Positions 1 to 9,574 are shown, numbered from the stretch's first letter. The stretch is 54,739 nt of DNA from Bacteriovoracaceae bacterium (GCA_947377285.1 CANCFT010000023.1:1-54739), one strand, 5' to 3'. Made by a program: numbers and translations. The notes: generated by a model from the letters alone, not told the origin.

Positions 1-363
1 GATGTTATTTATCAAGCACGACTAATTCACTTGGGTATAGACGAAGCAATCTCAAAGAAAATTCGCGAATACTTAGAGATGAGAACTCGCACCCAACCAC
101 TCAAAGAATGGACATGTGGATGCATTTTTAAAAACTTTCACGATCTTGATCGAGGAGTAACTTGTCGTGCCGGACTTTTTATAGATATAATGGGCATGAA
201 AGGCTTTAGTATAAAAAATTTACAAATAAGTCCCAAACACGCAAACTTCATGGAAAATCGTGGTGTGAGCACTGATGAAGATGTAAAAAGAATGATTGGC
301 CTACTTCAAAAAGAAATAAAACTCCAGACAGGAGTCTCTTTTGAACCGGAAGTTGAATTTTAA
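1..363 (+). CDS. murB: UDP-N-acetylenolpyruvoylglucosamine reductase, C-terminal part
   Basis: The frame is open from the first base of the window, so the gene is cut at its 5' end and only about 120 C-terminal residues remain. MurB is the NADPH/FAD-dependent cytoplasmic enzyme that completes UDP-MurNAc in peptidoglycan precursor synthesis. The fragment matches the MurB C-terminal substrate-binding domain: a GCIFKN segment (family G-S-V-F-K-N), then CRAGLFIDIMGMKG, then SPKHANFMENRG, and a terminal EPEVEF. The next gene begins within 15 bases and the ftsQ-ftsA-ftsZ order follows, the usual setting of murB in division/cell-wall clusters. The catalytic serine region cannot be checked because the N-terminal domains are outside the window. 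Confidence 0.9.
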   Translation, partial: DVIYQARLIHLGIDEAISKKIREYLEMRTRTQPLKEWTCGCIFKNFHDLDRGVTCRAGLFIDIMGMKGFSIKNLQISPKHANFMENRGVSTDEDVKRMIGLLQKEIKLQTGVSFEPEVEF

Positions 364-376
364 AGGAAAAGTCAGG

Positions 377-1168
377 ATGACGTTTTTTAAATCAAAGAAA
401 TTTTTAATAAGTATGATTTTTGTCGCAATATTTGCAGTGACGAATATTGTAACTTCTTCTTTGGGTCCAACATCTGCAGAAACCTCTAAATACAGTGAAG
501 AACTTTCATATCGATCAAATTTAGGAAAATGCCCAACTCGCCCTGCGGGAACTATGGCCCTCTTGATTGTTAAAACTTTTGAGCAATCTCAATCTCTACG
601 CGATGTTAAATTAAAAATAGTAAATGAAAAATGGGCCGATAAATATTTTGTATCTGATTACAAAATTCAATACGATCCTTATAGTAAGGTTTTAGATTTA
701 CATTTTAATTGCCCTGAACCATTGATGAAGGTTCAAATTTATAAAAATAATGGTGCTGACTCTTATGAGGCAATTCTTGTAGATAATGGTCAACTATTTG
801 ATCCAACTTATGAAGCACTTTTAAGAAGTGAAAAAAAACTAACGCATGATCTTCCCTACTTGGCCTTACCAGTTGGAGAAATGGAAGATAAAGTTCAAAG
901 CGATGTTACAACTCTTGTAAAAGAAATGAGGCCGGGTTTAAGAAGTAAACTTTCTGAGGTAATCCTCAATGATAACAAAGAACTCACGATCATTTTATCT
1001 CTAAACGGAAATCCATCTAGTGTCTTTTTGGGACCAAGTGATTGGACGGAAAAAATGGTAAAGCTTGATAAGATAGTGAACTACATGGAATTAAAAGAAA
1101 AAATTCCTGCCATTATAAATCTTACAAATAGCAAAAAAGTTGTTGTCAAGTTTAAGGACAAATTCTAA
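377..1168 (+). CDS. ftsQ: FtsQ/DivIB-like cell division protein
   Basis: This encodes about 263 residues with one N-terminal membrane segment (about residues 8-26) and a periplasmic remainder, the single-pass topology of FtsQ. FtsQ links early and late division proteins. The sequence is divergent. Support comes from its place between murB and ftsA, a VDNGQLFD segment resembling the FtsQ beta-domain, and a C-terminal beta-strand (IINLTNSKKVVVKF) like the FtsQ ending. I chose the ATG at 377 because AAAGGA lies about 10 bases upstream. A TTG at 341 would overlap murB and add 12 residues before the basic-hydrophobic start. The POTRA domain is not obvious by eye, so the name rests partly on context. 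Confidence 0.72.
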   Translation: MTFFKSKKFLISMIFVAIFAVTNIVTSSLGPTSAETSKYSEELSYRSNLGKCPTRPAGTMALLIVKTFEQSQSLRDVKLKIVNEKWADKYFVSDYKIQYDPYSKVLDLHFNCPEPLMKVQIYKNNGADSYEAILVDNGQLFDPTYEALLRSEKKLTHDLPYLALPVGEMEDKVQSDVTTLVKEMRPGLRSKLSEVILNDNKELTIILSLNGNPSSVFLGPSDWTEKMVKLDKIVNYMELKEKIPAIINLTNSKKVVVKFKDKF

Positions 1169-1178
1169 CATTTTTAGT

Positions 1179-1199
1179 GTGACAGAATGATTCTGTTAC
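1179..1199. promoter_or_regulatory. 21-bp near-perfect palindrome upstream of ftsA
   Basis: The core ACAGAAT-G-ATTCTGT is perfectly symmetric, and the full 21 bp has one symmetric mismatch pair plus the central base. It lies in the 61-base ftsQ-ftsA gap, 30 bases before the ftsA start. Its one-base centre favours a protein-binding operator over an RNA hairpin. The cognate factor is unknown. Confidence 0.4.
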
Positions 1200-1229
1200 C
1201 ATCGTGTTAATAGAGAAAGGATTCTCAAA

Positions 1230-2513
1230 ATGAACGAAAAAAACATCATCGTAGGTCTCGATGTAGGTACAACAAAAGTTTGCACTATTGTTGGACTTCA
1301 ACACCCCAATCAAGAATTAGAAATTATCGGTATAGGAACACACCCTTCTTATGGTTTAAAGAAAGGCTCTGTTGTTAATATTGATAAAACTGTCCGCTCA
1401 ATTCAAGCATCCCTCGAGGAAGCTAGACTTATGGCCGGAGTAAATATTGTTGGAGCTACTATCGGAATTGCCGGTAGCCATATTTATAGTTTTAACAGTT
1501 CCGGTGTCGTTGCTATTAAAGGAAAAGAAATTACCCAAGATGATGTTGACCGAGTACTTGAAGCAGCTAGAGCTGTAGTCATTCCTTCAGATAGAGATAT
1601 TCTTCATGTTATCCCTCAAGAATTTAGAGTTGATAATACTACTGGAATTAAAAACCCAATTGGTATGTGTGGTGTAAGATTAGAAGCTCATGTTCACATT
1701 GTTACAGGCTCGATTCCCCTTATCCAAAATCTTGTTAAATGTGTTGAGCAAACAGGAATTGAAGCTGAGCACATTACACTGCAACCACTTGCCTCTTCGG
1801 AAGCTGTTTTGTCATATGAAGAAAAAGAACTTGGAGTAGTGCTTGTTGATATTGGTGGAGGGACCACAGATATTGCCGTTTGGAAGGATGGCAGTTTGAT
1901 CCATTCACAAATTATTCCTATTGGCGGAAATCATTTTACAAATGACTTGGCTGTCGCTTTAAAAATTCCTCACAATGAAGCCGAAAGAATTAAAATTAAT
2001 CACGGTAGTGTTTTAGCTGAACAATTAAATCAATCAGCTCATATAACTGTTCAAGGACTTTCTGGTACCAAACCATGTGAAGTTCAACTAAGTGTTGTTG
2101 CAGAAGTATTAGGAGCTAGGGCCGAAGAACTTTTTGATGTTGTAAGGTACATGGTTGAAGAAAAAAAACTGCATGATCAAATCGCAGGTGGGTTCGTCCT
2201 TACCGGTGGTGGTGCACTTATAAAAGGTCTACCAGAATTAGGTGAATATATTTTAATGAGATCTTGTAAAATTGGTTATCCAATTCCATTCGGTGGAATG
2301 ACCAATATTATGCAAAATCCAAAATACTCAACTGTGCTTGGGCTCTTGATTGAAGCCTCAAAGAGAAAACCTTATACACCAACTCAAAATCAAAGTTCTA
2401 ATAATCATCGCGTGATGTTTAATAGTAAGGATAAAGACTCTAATCATTCAAATACTGACCTAATCGGAAAATTGAGTGAATCATTAAAGTCTGTTTTTAA
2501 AGAAATTTTTTAA
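1230..2513 (+). CDS. ftsA: Cell division protein FtsA
   Basis: FtsA is the actin-fold ATPase that tethers FtsZ filaments to the membrane. This 427-residue protein has the phosphate-1 motif near residues 8-14 (GLDVGTT), the phosphate-2 strand VDIGGGTTDIAV around residues 205-216, and the adenosine motif LTGGGALI around residue 323. The SHS2 (1C) insertion lies between the first two. The C-terminus (LIGKLSESLKSVFKEIF) is the amphipathic membrane-targeting helix, separated by a polar linker. Length is typical. The start has AGAAAGGA nine bases upstream. This Shine-Dalgarno sits in a small GAGAA-AGGA-TTCTC hairpin at 1213-1226. ftsZ follows after 26 bases. Confidence 0.97.
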   Translation: MNEKNIIVGLDVGTTKVCTIVGLQHPNQELEIIGIGTHPSYGLKKGSVVNIDKTVRSIQASLEEARLMAGVNIVGATIGIAGSHIYSFNSSGVVAIKGKEITQDDVDRVLEAARAVVIPSDRDILHVIPQEFRVDNTTGIKNPIGMCGVRLEAHVHIVTGSIPLIQNLVKCVEQTGIEAEHITLQPLASSEAVLSYEEKELGVVLVDIGGGTTDIAVWKDGSLIHSQIIPIGGNHFTNDLAVALKIPHNEAERIKINHGSVLAEQLNQSAHITVQGLSGTKPCEVQLSVVAEVLGARAEELFDVVRYMVEEKKLHDQIAGGFVLTGGGALIKGLPELGEYILMRSCKIGYPIPFGGMTNIMQNPKYSTVLGLLIEASKRKPYTPTQNQSSNNHRVMFNSKDKDSNHSNTDLIGKLSESLKSVFKEIF

Positions 2514-2539
2514 TTTAAGTATTGCTCGGGAGGCCTCTT

Positions 2540-4078
2540 ATGTTCGAAATTAATGACTCAGAAAATGGAAGAATCAATGGTGCTCGTATAAAAGTTGTTG
2601 GCGTTGGCGGAGGCGGATGCAACGCTGTTAATACAATGATTCGTGCAGGTCTTTCTGGAGTCGAATATATTGTCGCAAATACCGACGCACAAGCACTAAG
2701 CATCTCACTTGCTCAGACTAAAATTCAACTTGGTGGAAATGTAACTAAGGGATTAGGAGCTGGCGCAAATCCAGAAATTGGTAAAAAAGCAGCACTTGAA
2801 GATTATGAAAAAATTTCAGAAGTTTTAAGAGGCGCAGATATGGTTTTCATTACTGCTGGAATGGGTGGTGGAACTGGAACTGGAGCTGCACCAGTAATTG
2901 CAAAACTAGCTAAAGAACTAGGTGCACTTACAGTTGGAGTCGTTACAAAACCTTTTATTTTTGAAGGAAAAAAACGATTTAAACAAGCCGAAGAAGGAAT
3001 AAGAAACCTTGAAGAAAGTGTAGACTCACTTATTACAATTCCAAATCAACGCCTACTCTACTTGGCCGGCGAAAACTTATCATTAGTAGACACTTTTAAA
3101 AAAGCAGATGATGTATTACTAAATGCTGTTCGCGGAATTTCAGATCTTATTAATAACACTGGTCATATAAACGCAGACTTTGCCGATGTTTCTACAGTTA
3201 TGGCGAATAAAGGTTTAGCACTTATGGGAACTGGATCTGCTAAAGGCGCCGGCAGAGCAATTAAAGCAGCAACGGACGCAATTAGTTCTCCACTATTAGA
3301 AGATATTTCTATCCATGGTGCCACAGGAATTATTATAAATATTACGGGCTCTGATTCTTTAACTATGCATGAAACAAATGAAGCGGTGACTTTGATTATG
3401 GAAGCTGCTGATGAAAATGCAGAAATCATTTTTGGAACAGTTATAGACAATAATTGTGGTGATGAAGTCATGGTAACTGTTATCGCGACAGGGTTAGGTG
3501 GCCAAATTCGCTCTCTTGCAAGTGCAACGACAGTTCAAACTTCAGCAACAACACCGGAGATAACAAGATCAGAGCCTGTGAATTATTCACAACCTGCGCC
3601 AGCAGCACCGGCACCAATTCTGCAACCAGTAAGTCATCAAGAAGATATACGTGATATTTTTTCTCCGAAGAGAGTTACTCCTGCTGCTCAAGCACCGGTA
3701 GAAACTCCAGAAGACCGCTCTGATTTTGATCGTTTTATGAATGACAGAAATTCTTTTAATGCTCAATCAAACAAAAATGAAGAATCTGTTTCTCACAATG
3801 ACCAAGCTGAAGAAGTGAAACCACCTTCTAGATTAATTCAATCAATTAGAGATGCGGCAAATAGATATGAAACTGCAGGACGACCTCAGCAATCAATCGT
3901 AACTAATAAAATTGAAACTGAACCAGTTATAAACAATAGAGCAAAATCAATCGCAGAAAAACTAGGCTTTATTAATTTTGATGAAGATGAATTCGATACA
4001 CCTTCATACTTAAGAAAAGAAGAAAAAACAGAACAATCAAGAACACCAGTTCGCGATTTTAAAAATTTAGATCTATAA
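2540..4078 (+). CDS. ftsZ: Cell division protein FtsZ
   Basis: FtsZ is the tubulin-like GTPase that forms the division ring. It is 512 residues, longer than the usual 380-400 because of an extended C-terminal linker. The tubulin signature GGGTGTGAA is at residues 109-117, the synergy (T7) loop NADFADV at 211-217, and an early glycine loop [10 protein letters not shown] at 21-30. A Pro/Ala/Gln-rich linker runs from about residue 335 to 475. It is followed by a conserved C-terminal peptide (DTPSYLR) for FtsA and other partners, and then an unusual extra tail of about 20 residues. The ATG at 2540 is chosen because GGGAGG lies seven bases upstream; a TTG at 2522 precedes that site. Confidence 0.98.
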   Translation: MFEINDSENGRINGARIKVVGVGGGGCNAVNTMIRAGLSGVEYIVANTDAQALSISLAQTKIQLGGNVTKGLGAGANPEIGKKAALEDYEKISEVLRGADMVFITAGMGGGTGTGAAPVIAKLAKELGALTVGVVTKPFIFEGKKRFKQAEEGIRNLEESVDSLITIPNQRLLYLAGENLSLVDTFKKADDVLLNAVRGISDLINNTGHINADFADVSTVMANKGLALMGTGSAKGAGRAIKAATDAISSPLLEDISIHGATGIIINITGSDSLTMHETNEAVTLIMEAADENAEIIFGTVIDNNCGDEVMVTVIATGLGGQIRSLASATTVQTSATTPEITRSEPVNYSQPAPAAPAPILQPVSHQEDIRDIFSPKRVTPAAQAPVETPEDRSDFDRFMNDRNSFNAQSNKNEESVSHNDQAEEVKPPSRLIQSIRDAANRYETAGRPQQSIVTNKIETEPVINNRAKSIAEKLGFINFDEDEFDTPSYLRKEEKTEQSRTPVRDFKNLDL

Positions 4079-4080
4079 AA

Positions 4081-4114
4081 AATATAAGGCCCTTTTAAGT
4101 AAGGGCCTTATATT
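4081..4114. terminator. Convergent bidirectional terminator after ftsZ
   Basis: A perfect 14-bp inverted repeat around a 6-base loop, with core arms AAGGCCCTT and AAGGGCCTT. T-rich sequence follows on both strands. It separates ftsZ from the convergent minus-strand gene, whose last codons lie inside the stem. Confidence 0.85.
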
Positions 4115-4676
4115 TCTCTAATTCTACAATCAATTTATCTACATCTTCGAGTCGAACATTAAGCTGAATGAAAGATTCTATATAATCATTCTCTATATTG
4201 ATTTTATAGTGAGTCATCACAAAGCTAGGAATGTTTTTATTTATCCAAATGTCGCGTTTGAAATTATGGATATAAACTCCCTCCTCTGGATGATCTGGAG
4301 TTGTTCGAGTATCAGTAATCTGTTTCCATTTGAAATTGGCATAAGTTCTAAAATGTTCTTTGCAAAAATGCATACTCTCGTGATCGACTAAGCAATCTGC
4401 ACAAAAAACTTCTTCACAAATTAGGCAGGAACCGACAGATGGGGCATCTTTATGGTGAATACAAGTGTACCTTTCCACAACTGGTAATGGAATCAAAGGA
4501 AATTTTTCAGACAATAATTTTGTAGGAGTGATTACTTCCGCAAGTGGTGGCAATTCCTTTTTTGATTGAGTGAGAAGTTTATATAAAATAAAAATCATAC
4601 CTCCCATTAAAATAAAAATTATTAACAGGAGGAAGATAATTATTAAAAATGAGTTGTTTTGTAAAAATTGATTCAT
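4095..4676 (-). CDS. Membrane-anchored B-box-type zinc-finger protein
   Basis: This 193-residue protein of unknown role has a strong hydrophobic segment (about residues 9-32) near the N-terminus. A cysteine/histidine cluster follows: C72-x2-H75, C84-x2-C87, C92-x2-C95, one or more histidines at 99-103, then C105-x2-H108. That spacing resembles the B-box zinc-binding fold, which usually mediates protein contacts. The last 85 residues look like a small alpha/beta domain without a recognised family. Its ATG overlaps the stop of the RNase J gene by four bases (ATGA), so the two are probably translationally coupled. A link to RNA decay is only suggested by this context. Confidence 0.7.
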   Translation of the reverse strand: MNQFLQNNSFLIIIFLLLIIFILMGGMIFILYKLLTQSKKELPPLAEVITPTKLLSEKFPLIPLPVVERYTCIHHKDAPSVGSCLICEEVFCADCLVDHESMHFCKEHFRTYANFKWKQITDTRTTPDHPEEGVYIHNFKRDIWINKNIPSFVMTHYKINIENDYIESFIQLNVRLEDVDKLIVELEKYKALT

Positions 4677-6301
4677 AAAATATGTATAAAGGTTTGAGGT
4701 TTATATCCTAAAATTTGGTCGAAATATTTTCTAATTGCAATTCTCAATTCCTCAGAAGTCTTATTTAAATCTTTAAAACTAATTTGCACAAAATAATTTT
4801 CTAGAAATCGTCTAAACTTATCATCGTTCCCAGTTATTAAGGTAGGTAGTCCTTGGAAGGTAAATGAAATTTTTTCTACATCAGTTAATGACTTAGAAAC
4901 TTTGAGCGAAATAAATACACTTCCATTGCAAGCAAGCTTTCTTCTTTCGCTAATTTTTTCTTTTTCTAATACCAAATGTTTTCCGTGGATAATTACTGGG
5001 TCTTGTTTTATTCCTTGCTCAATTCTTAATTTAAAATCTTTATCAATGTTTAATGAATCAAAATTAAGGAAGTAATGTGGAACTGCAGAAGGAAATGATT
5101 TTTTAATAAATTCAATATGAGAACGGATAAATGAAGTTTCTCCATGAATTGGAACAATATCGGTTGGATTAAACTTTTCATAAAGGTGTAATAAATCATT
5201 ACGTCCTGGGTGACCAGAAACGTGGATCATTTTTTCTTGAGAAGTGATAATTTTAATTCCAATTTCAGCGAGCTTGTTCAGTAACAATGATATTTTTTTT
5301 TCATTTCCAGGAATGGCCTTTGAACTTAAAAGAACTAAGTCATCACTCCGAGGCTTAAATGTTGAATCTTCCCCCATGCAAAACCGTCGAAATGTTCCTC
5401 GGAAATCTCCTTGGCAACCAGAAAGTAAAACAGTTATGTTTTCTTGGTTGGGAGTAACCGTTTCAGCCATTTTCACCACTGAATCGAAATCAGGTATCAT
5501 TCCCAATTCATTTGCCGTATTAAGATAACTAATCATTGATCGACCGTGAGGAACAATTTTTCGGCCATATTTTTTAGACAAATTAATAAAAGTCATCAGT
5601 CTATGAATGTTTGAAGAAAAACATGTAATAAAAATTCTTTTATTGGTGCTTCCGAAAATTTCATCCATTACGGGGATAATCTCTGTTTCGGATGGTGTAT
5701 TTAAAGTATTGCTAGTAATATTTGTACTATCAACTAAAAGTATTTTCCTTTTTAGGTTCTTAGATAACTTTATTAGTTTTTCAAAATCAAAAGGTCTTTC
5801 ATAGATAGTTTTATAATCAATTTTAAAATCTGAAATAAAAAACAGTCCAAATTCTTCTTTGTAATCTCGAATTAATAAACCGTGTGTTTCAGGTATTGAA
5901 TGATTGACATGAATTGGATCAATGGTGAAATCTTTAAAACTTAATTGATCAAAATGCCTATATTCCGTAATGGGATAAGGGGCATGATTAAATTCTAATT
6001 TTTTCCTAATTAAGGCAGCGGTAAATGGGGAAGCGAGAACCTTGATATTGGGAAACTGCTTAATAATATGAAAGACTGCGCCGATGTGATCTTCATGGCC
6101 ATGAGTTATTACGAGGTGGCTTGGAGTTGGTATCGAGGTCAAGTTAGGAATAAGATAATCAATGTCAAAAAAGTCTTCGTATGGAAAAAGGATCCCAGCA
6201 TCAATGAGAATTGTGTCACTCTCACCTTGAACCAAGGTCATGTTTGATCCAATTTGGCCTATTCCACCAACAGGTTCTATTTTTAGGTATTGATTTTTCA
6301 T
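4673..6301 (-). CDS. rnj: Ribonuclease J family metallo-beta-lactamase nuclease
   Basis: RNase J proteins are dual endo- and 5'-exoribonucleases in mRNA decay and rRNA maturation. The 542-residue product carries the metal motif HGHEDH at residues 67-72, a histidine in NHSIPE at 134, an aspartate in ISDFK at 158, the beta-CASP segment DSTN, and HVSGH and PIHGE motifs further on. Length fits the family (about 550). I set the start at 6301 because AAGGGGAC lies about 10 bases upstream and the protein then opens with the family-like strand leading to GGIGQIG. A longer frame reaches 6379 but lacks a site and would cross the promoter region. It is coupled to the B-box gene downstream. Confidence 0.93.
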   Translation of the reverse strand: MKNQYLKIEPVGGIGQIGSNMTLVQGESDTILIDAGILFPYEDFFDIDYLIPNLTSIPTPSHLVITHGHEDHIGAVFHIIKQFPNIKVLASPFTAALIRKKLEFNHAPYPITEYRHFDQLSFKDFTIDPIHVNHSIPETHGLLIRDYKEEFGLFFISDFKIDYKTIYERPFDFEKLIKLSKNLKRKILLVDSTNITSNTLNTPSETEIIPVMDEIFGSTNKRIFITCFSSNIHRLMTFINLSKKYGRKIVPHGRSMISYLNTANELGMIPDFDSVVKMAETVTPNQENITVLLSGCQGDFRGTFRRFCMGEDSTFKPRSDDLVLLSSKAIPGNEKKISLLLNKLAEIGIKIITSQEKMIHVSGHPGRNDLLHLYEKFNPTDIVPIHGETSFIRSHIEFIKKSFPSAVPHYFLNFDSLNIDKDFKLRIEQGIKQDPVIIHGKHLVLEKEKISERRKLACNGSVFISLKVSKSLTDVEKISFTFQGLPTLITGNDDKFRRFLENYFVQISFKDLNKTSEELRIAIRKYFDQILGYKPQTFIHIL

Positions 6302-6326
6302 ATCTACAAAAGTCCCCTTAATTGGT

Positions 6327-6332
6327 ATTATA
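6327..6332 (-). promoter_or_regulatory. Probable -10 element for the RNase J gene
   Basis: Read on the minus strand this is TATAAT. Transcription would start near 6320, just before the AAGGGGAC site serving the start at 6301. No good -35 element is visible, so this is tentative. Confidence 0.35.
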
Positions 6333-6381
6333 TAAATAAAATGATAGATTAAACGAACTATAAAAGAAAGAAGGAACAACA

Positions 6382-7923
6382 GTGAAGAAGATATGCAATT
6401 TAATATTTATACTCTATATACTTGCATCATTTTCCTTGTTCGCTTCAGACAAAATCAATATTGCAATATCAGCAGCTCCCAATAATTTAAATCCATTTTT
6501 CTCTACAGATGCCAATTCTCAAAATATAAATCGATTAGTTCACATGGCCTTAATTGATTTCAATCAAAAAATGCAATTCGAATGTAAAGCTTGTTCTAAG
6601 TTTGAAGAAAAAATTGAAGGTAATAAGCAAGTCATTTATTTCACCCTAAGGTCTGACTTAAGTTTTTCAGACGGAACAATGGTTCAGCCAGAAGATGTTA
6701 GAAAATCTTGGGAATACTATGCTAAAAATCAAAATATAAAATCAACATTTATGGGCGCTTTTGAAACTATTGAAGACATAAAAATAATAGATAGTCATAA
6801 TTTAAGCATTACTTTCTCAAGTTATTCATTGGAAAATTTATCGAATTTAGCCTTGTTGAAAATTGTTAAGCTAAAAGATCCAACCAAAGTTGCAATGGAT
6901 GTTAAAGATGTTGTGGGGTGTGGAGACTATTATCTAACAGAAATTTTACCTTTAGAAATTACAGTAACACCAAAAAACCAAAGCAAGCCAACACTCGTCT
7001 TTAAGGTAGTAAAAGATGAAACAACTTTAGCATTGAAATTAATAAATAAAGAAATTGATTTGTCAGTTGCGAACATGTCTCCTCGAAAAGTGAATTGGTT
7101 AAAAGACTCAGCTCATGACTTAAAGGTTTGGGAAATCCCAAGTGGAAACTTTTTATTTATGGGACTTAATCACAAAAGAGAGATGTTTAAAGATGTACGA
7201 TTGAGACATGCGATCTCTCTGCTAATTCCAAGAAATGATATTTTAAAATACAAATTAAAAAATACAGCGGTGCTATCGAGTGGAATGTTTTCTCCTGCAT
7301 TTGCTGACATGTACGAACAAAAACCTATTGATGTTTTTGATGTAGAGGGTGCACGTAAGCTCATTGCTGAGTCTGGATATAAAAAAAATGCAAAAGGTAT
7401 ACTTGAAAAAGACGGGAAGGAATTAGAGTTAGATTGGAAAGTAAGCAATAATAAAGCCAGTATTGAAGTTGTAGAAGTTATACAAAGCTATTTGGAAAAA
7501 GAAGGATTTAAAATAAACATTAGCATTCAGGAATGGGGCACTTATATGAGTGCATTTAAGGGTGGAATGTTTGATGTTGTCGTTGGGCAATGGATAGGAT
7601 TTACAGGGCCGGATATGTTGAAATTTGTTTTTTATTCGAAAAATACACCGCCTAAAGGTGGAAACCGAACAAGTTATAATAATTCTAATTTCGATAAGAT
7701 CATTGATGAAGCTACGGTAGAAACTGAATTTGCGAAACGAAATGCACTTTACAAAAAAAGTCTAGATATCGTAAATAAAGATTATGCTTATATTAACTTA
7801 TGGCATCCAAATATAATTTGGATTGCTAATAAATGTTTGAAGAATATAGAGCTAGAACCCACAGGTGGTTTTTATCCACTGTTGAAAATTGAAAAAAAGC
7901 ATGAAGGCGATTGTGGAAAATAA
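6382..7923 (+). CDS. ABC transporter substrate-binding protein, peptide/nickel family (SBP_bac_5)
   Basis: This is a periplasmic binding protein of 513 residues in the DppA/OppA family, which delivers oligopeptides or similar ligands to an inner-membrane ABC importer. A signal peptide covers about the first 22 residues, cleaved near LFASDK, and no lipobox cysteine is present. Family traits are the opening AISAAPNNLNPFF, the LRSDLSFSDGTMVQPEDV segment near residue 95, and the LNHKREMFKDVRLRHAISLL stretch near residue 260. The GTG start has AGAAGGA eight bases upstream. No permease or ATPase genes adjoin it, so its partners must be elsewhere. It diverges from the RNase J gene, and its end overlaps prmA. 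Confidence 0.92.
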   Translation: MKKICNLIFILYILASFSLFASDKINIAISAAPNNLNPFFSTDANSQNINRLVHMALIDFNQKMQFECKACSKFEEKIEGNKQVIYFTLRSDLSFSDGTMVQPEDVRKSWEYYAKNQNIKSTFMGAFETIEDIKIIDSHNLSITFSSYSLENLSNLALLKIVKLKDPTKVAMDVKDVVGCGDYYLTEILPLEITVTPKNQSKPTLVFKVVKDETTLALKLINKEIDLSVANMSPRKVNWLKDSAHDLKVWEIPSGNFLFMGLNHKREMFKDVRLRHAISLLIPRNDILKYKLKNTAVLSSGMFSPAFADMYEQKPIDVFDVEGARKLIAESGYKKNAKGILEKDGKELELDWKVSNNKASIEVVEVIQSYLEKEGFKINISIQEWGTYMSAFKGGMFDVVVGQWIGFTGPDMLKFVFYSKNTPPKGGNRTSYNNSNFDKIIDEATVETEFAKRNALYKKSLDIVNKDYAYINLWHPNIIWIANKCLKNIELEPTGGFYPLLKIEKKHEGDCGK

Positions 7924-8890
7924 AAAATTTAACTTTGTTTTAATTCAATACAACAGAGAAAACGTCTCGATAGCTGATGAAATAAATGCATTATCTATTG
8001 AAGATTTTGAATGTGATGGTATTGAAGAGTTTGCTATTGAAGAGGCAAGAGTTGATGAAATTCTTGGAGAAAGAGCTTACTCTGGCGGAGATATTCCAGA
8101 GAGTTTAATAGATGAAGTTGAACTTGCGAATAAAGATCAAGATGCTTTTACATATAAATATTTTTTCTATCAAAATGATTTCGAGACTAATTCAGAGAAT
8201 TTTGTAACTTTTATTAAAAGAAAATTTCCAACATTGCCACTTTTTAGTGCTCAGAAAAATTTTGAAGATTGGAATGCAGAATGGAAAAAATTTTACAATC
8301 CAATAATTGTTTCAGAAAGGCTAGAGATTATTCCGGAGTGGTTGAAAAATACACATCAAAAGTCTACTTCTGAAAAAATATATATCTATCCTGGTATGGG
8401 GTTTGGTACTGGCACTCATGAAACAACGTATCTTTGTTTAAAGTTATTTGACCAAATTTCAGATCTTTTGTTGCCTCAATCTAATTGTCTTGATTTTGGA
8501 TGTGGCTCTGGAATTTTAGGGATTACTGCAATTAAAACGAAACAAATGCCGACAGTCTTTTGCGACATAGATAAAAGCGCATTGGATAACTGTGTTCAAA
8601 ATTTGGTATTAAACTTTGAAGGCTCAATGCTAGATGGTTCTCAGCTTGTAATTAGAGATAGATATACTGTTTCAAAAAACAAGTTGGTTTTCGCGAACAT
8701 TTTAGAGAATATTTTAATTTTAGAAAAAGAAGTTATACTTTCCTCTTTAGAAAGTGAAGGCTACTTAATTGTATCAGGTCTACTAAATCATCAGGTAGAT
8801 AAAATTATTTCAACCTATAGTTCTTTAGAAAAAATTAGTGTTTTAACTAAAAATGATTGGAGTGCCATTTTATTTAAAAGGCCTATTTAG
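7901..8890 (+). CDS. prmA: Ribosomal protein L11 methyltransferase
   Basis: PrmA methylates lysines and the N-terminus of ribosomal protein L11 using SAM. The hallmark GFGTGTHETT is at residues 167-176, the SAM-binding glycine loop DFGCGSGILG at 198-207, and the NI motif FANILEN at 264-270. A poorly conserved N-terminal domain of about 120 residues matches the L11-recognition part. The ATG at 7901 lies inside the end of the preceding gene, a 23-base overlap, with no clear Shine-Dalgarno. A TTG at 7889 is the alternative. rsmE begins at the very next base after the stop, so the pair is a small rRNA/ribosomal-protein methylation unit. Confidence 0.92.
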   Translation: MKAIVENKKFNFVLIQYNRENVSIADEINALSIEDFECDGIEEFAIEEARVDEILGERAYSGGDIPESLIDEVELANKDQDAFTYKYFFYQNDFETNSENFVTFIKRKFPTLPLFSAQKNFEDWNAEWKKFYNPIIVSERLEIIPEWLKNTHQKSTSEKIYIYPGMGFGTGTHETTYLCLKLFDQISDLLLPQSNCLDFGCGSGILGITAIKTKQMPTVFCDIDKSALDNCVQNLVLNFEGSMLDGSQLVIRDRYTVSKNKLVFANILENILILEKEVILSSLESEGYLIVSGLLNHQVDKIISTYSSLEKISVLTKNDWSAILFKRPI

Positions 8891-9574
8891 ATGAGAGCAA
8901 TAATATATCCTTTTTCTGGTGTTGAAAAAAATGAAAACATCAACGTTACGGGTGAATCTTTAAAACATTTATTAGTTGTTCGAATTAAATTAAATGAAGA
9001 GGTTCTCGTTTTAAATGGATCAGGGTCAAGAGCTTTTACTCGGGTCGTTTCAATTTCCAAACATCAAGTTGAACTCATTGTAGAGACAGTAGAAGAATCA
9101 AGTCCGTATCATGAAATTAGTCTTGCTATTGCAAATCCCAAAAAAGATGCATTTGAAGAAATTTTAAAAATAGCAGTTGAGCTTGGCGTTCAGAAAATTT
9201 ACCCACTAACTTCACAATTTTCACAATATGATTTTACTCCTAGTGAAAGAAGTAATCGAATTTTAGAAAGTGCATTGATTCAATCTAATAATACATTTTT
9301 TCCTCAAATTATGCCGCAAGTAAAACTAGATGAATTTTTAAAACAGGCCATTGTCCCTATAATTTTTTTTAATTCGAAACCTAACAAGGATAAAATCTTT
9401 AATAACTTAAATGGACCCAAAATTATTTTAATTGGGCCTGAAGGTGGATTTTCTCTGGATGAAGAATCCAAGATTCTTGCACAATCTAATACATTTTCTA
9501 TTCATTTTTCGACACCAATCTTAAGAGCGCCAACAGCTGTCGCATCTTCGATAGGTTACTTACTCTCAAAGTGA
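8891..9574 (+). CDS. rsmE: 16S rRNA (uracil-1498-N3)-methyltransferase
   Basis: RsmE is a SPOUT-class enzyme methylating U1498 of 16S rRNA. The protein is 227 residues, near the usual 240. It has an N-terminal PUA-like barrel, including the VTGESLKHLLVVRI segment typical of the family, and a C-terminal SPOUT knot with LIGPEGGFSLDEE and the terminal LRAPTAV motif. It abuts prmA with no gap, so translation is probably coupled. The adjacency of prmA and rsmE is seen in many bacteria. Confidence 0.93.
   Translation: MRAIIYPFSGVEKNENINVTGESLKHLLVVRIKLNEEVLVLNGSGSRAFTRVVSISKHQVELIVETVEESSPYHEISLAIANPKKDAFEEILKIAVELGVQKIYPLTSQFSQYDFTPSERSNRILESALIQSNNTFFPQIMPQVKLDEFLKQAIVPIIFFNSKPNKDKIFNNLNGPKIILIGPEGGFSLDEESKILAQSNTFSIHFSTPILRAPTAVASSIGYLLSK

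Noticed and set aside
6302..6379. Upstream extension of the RNase J frame to 6379
   Set aside because: It would run through the promoter region and lacks a ribosome site; the start at 6301 fits the family.
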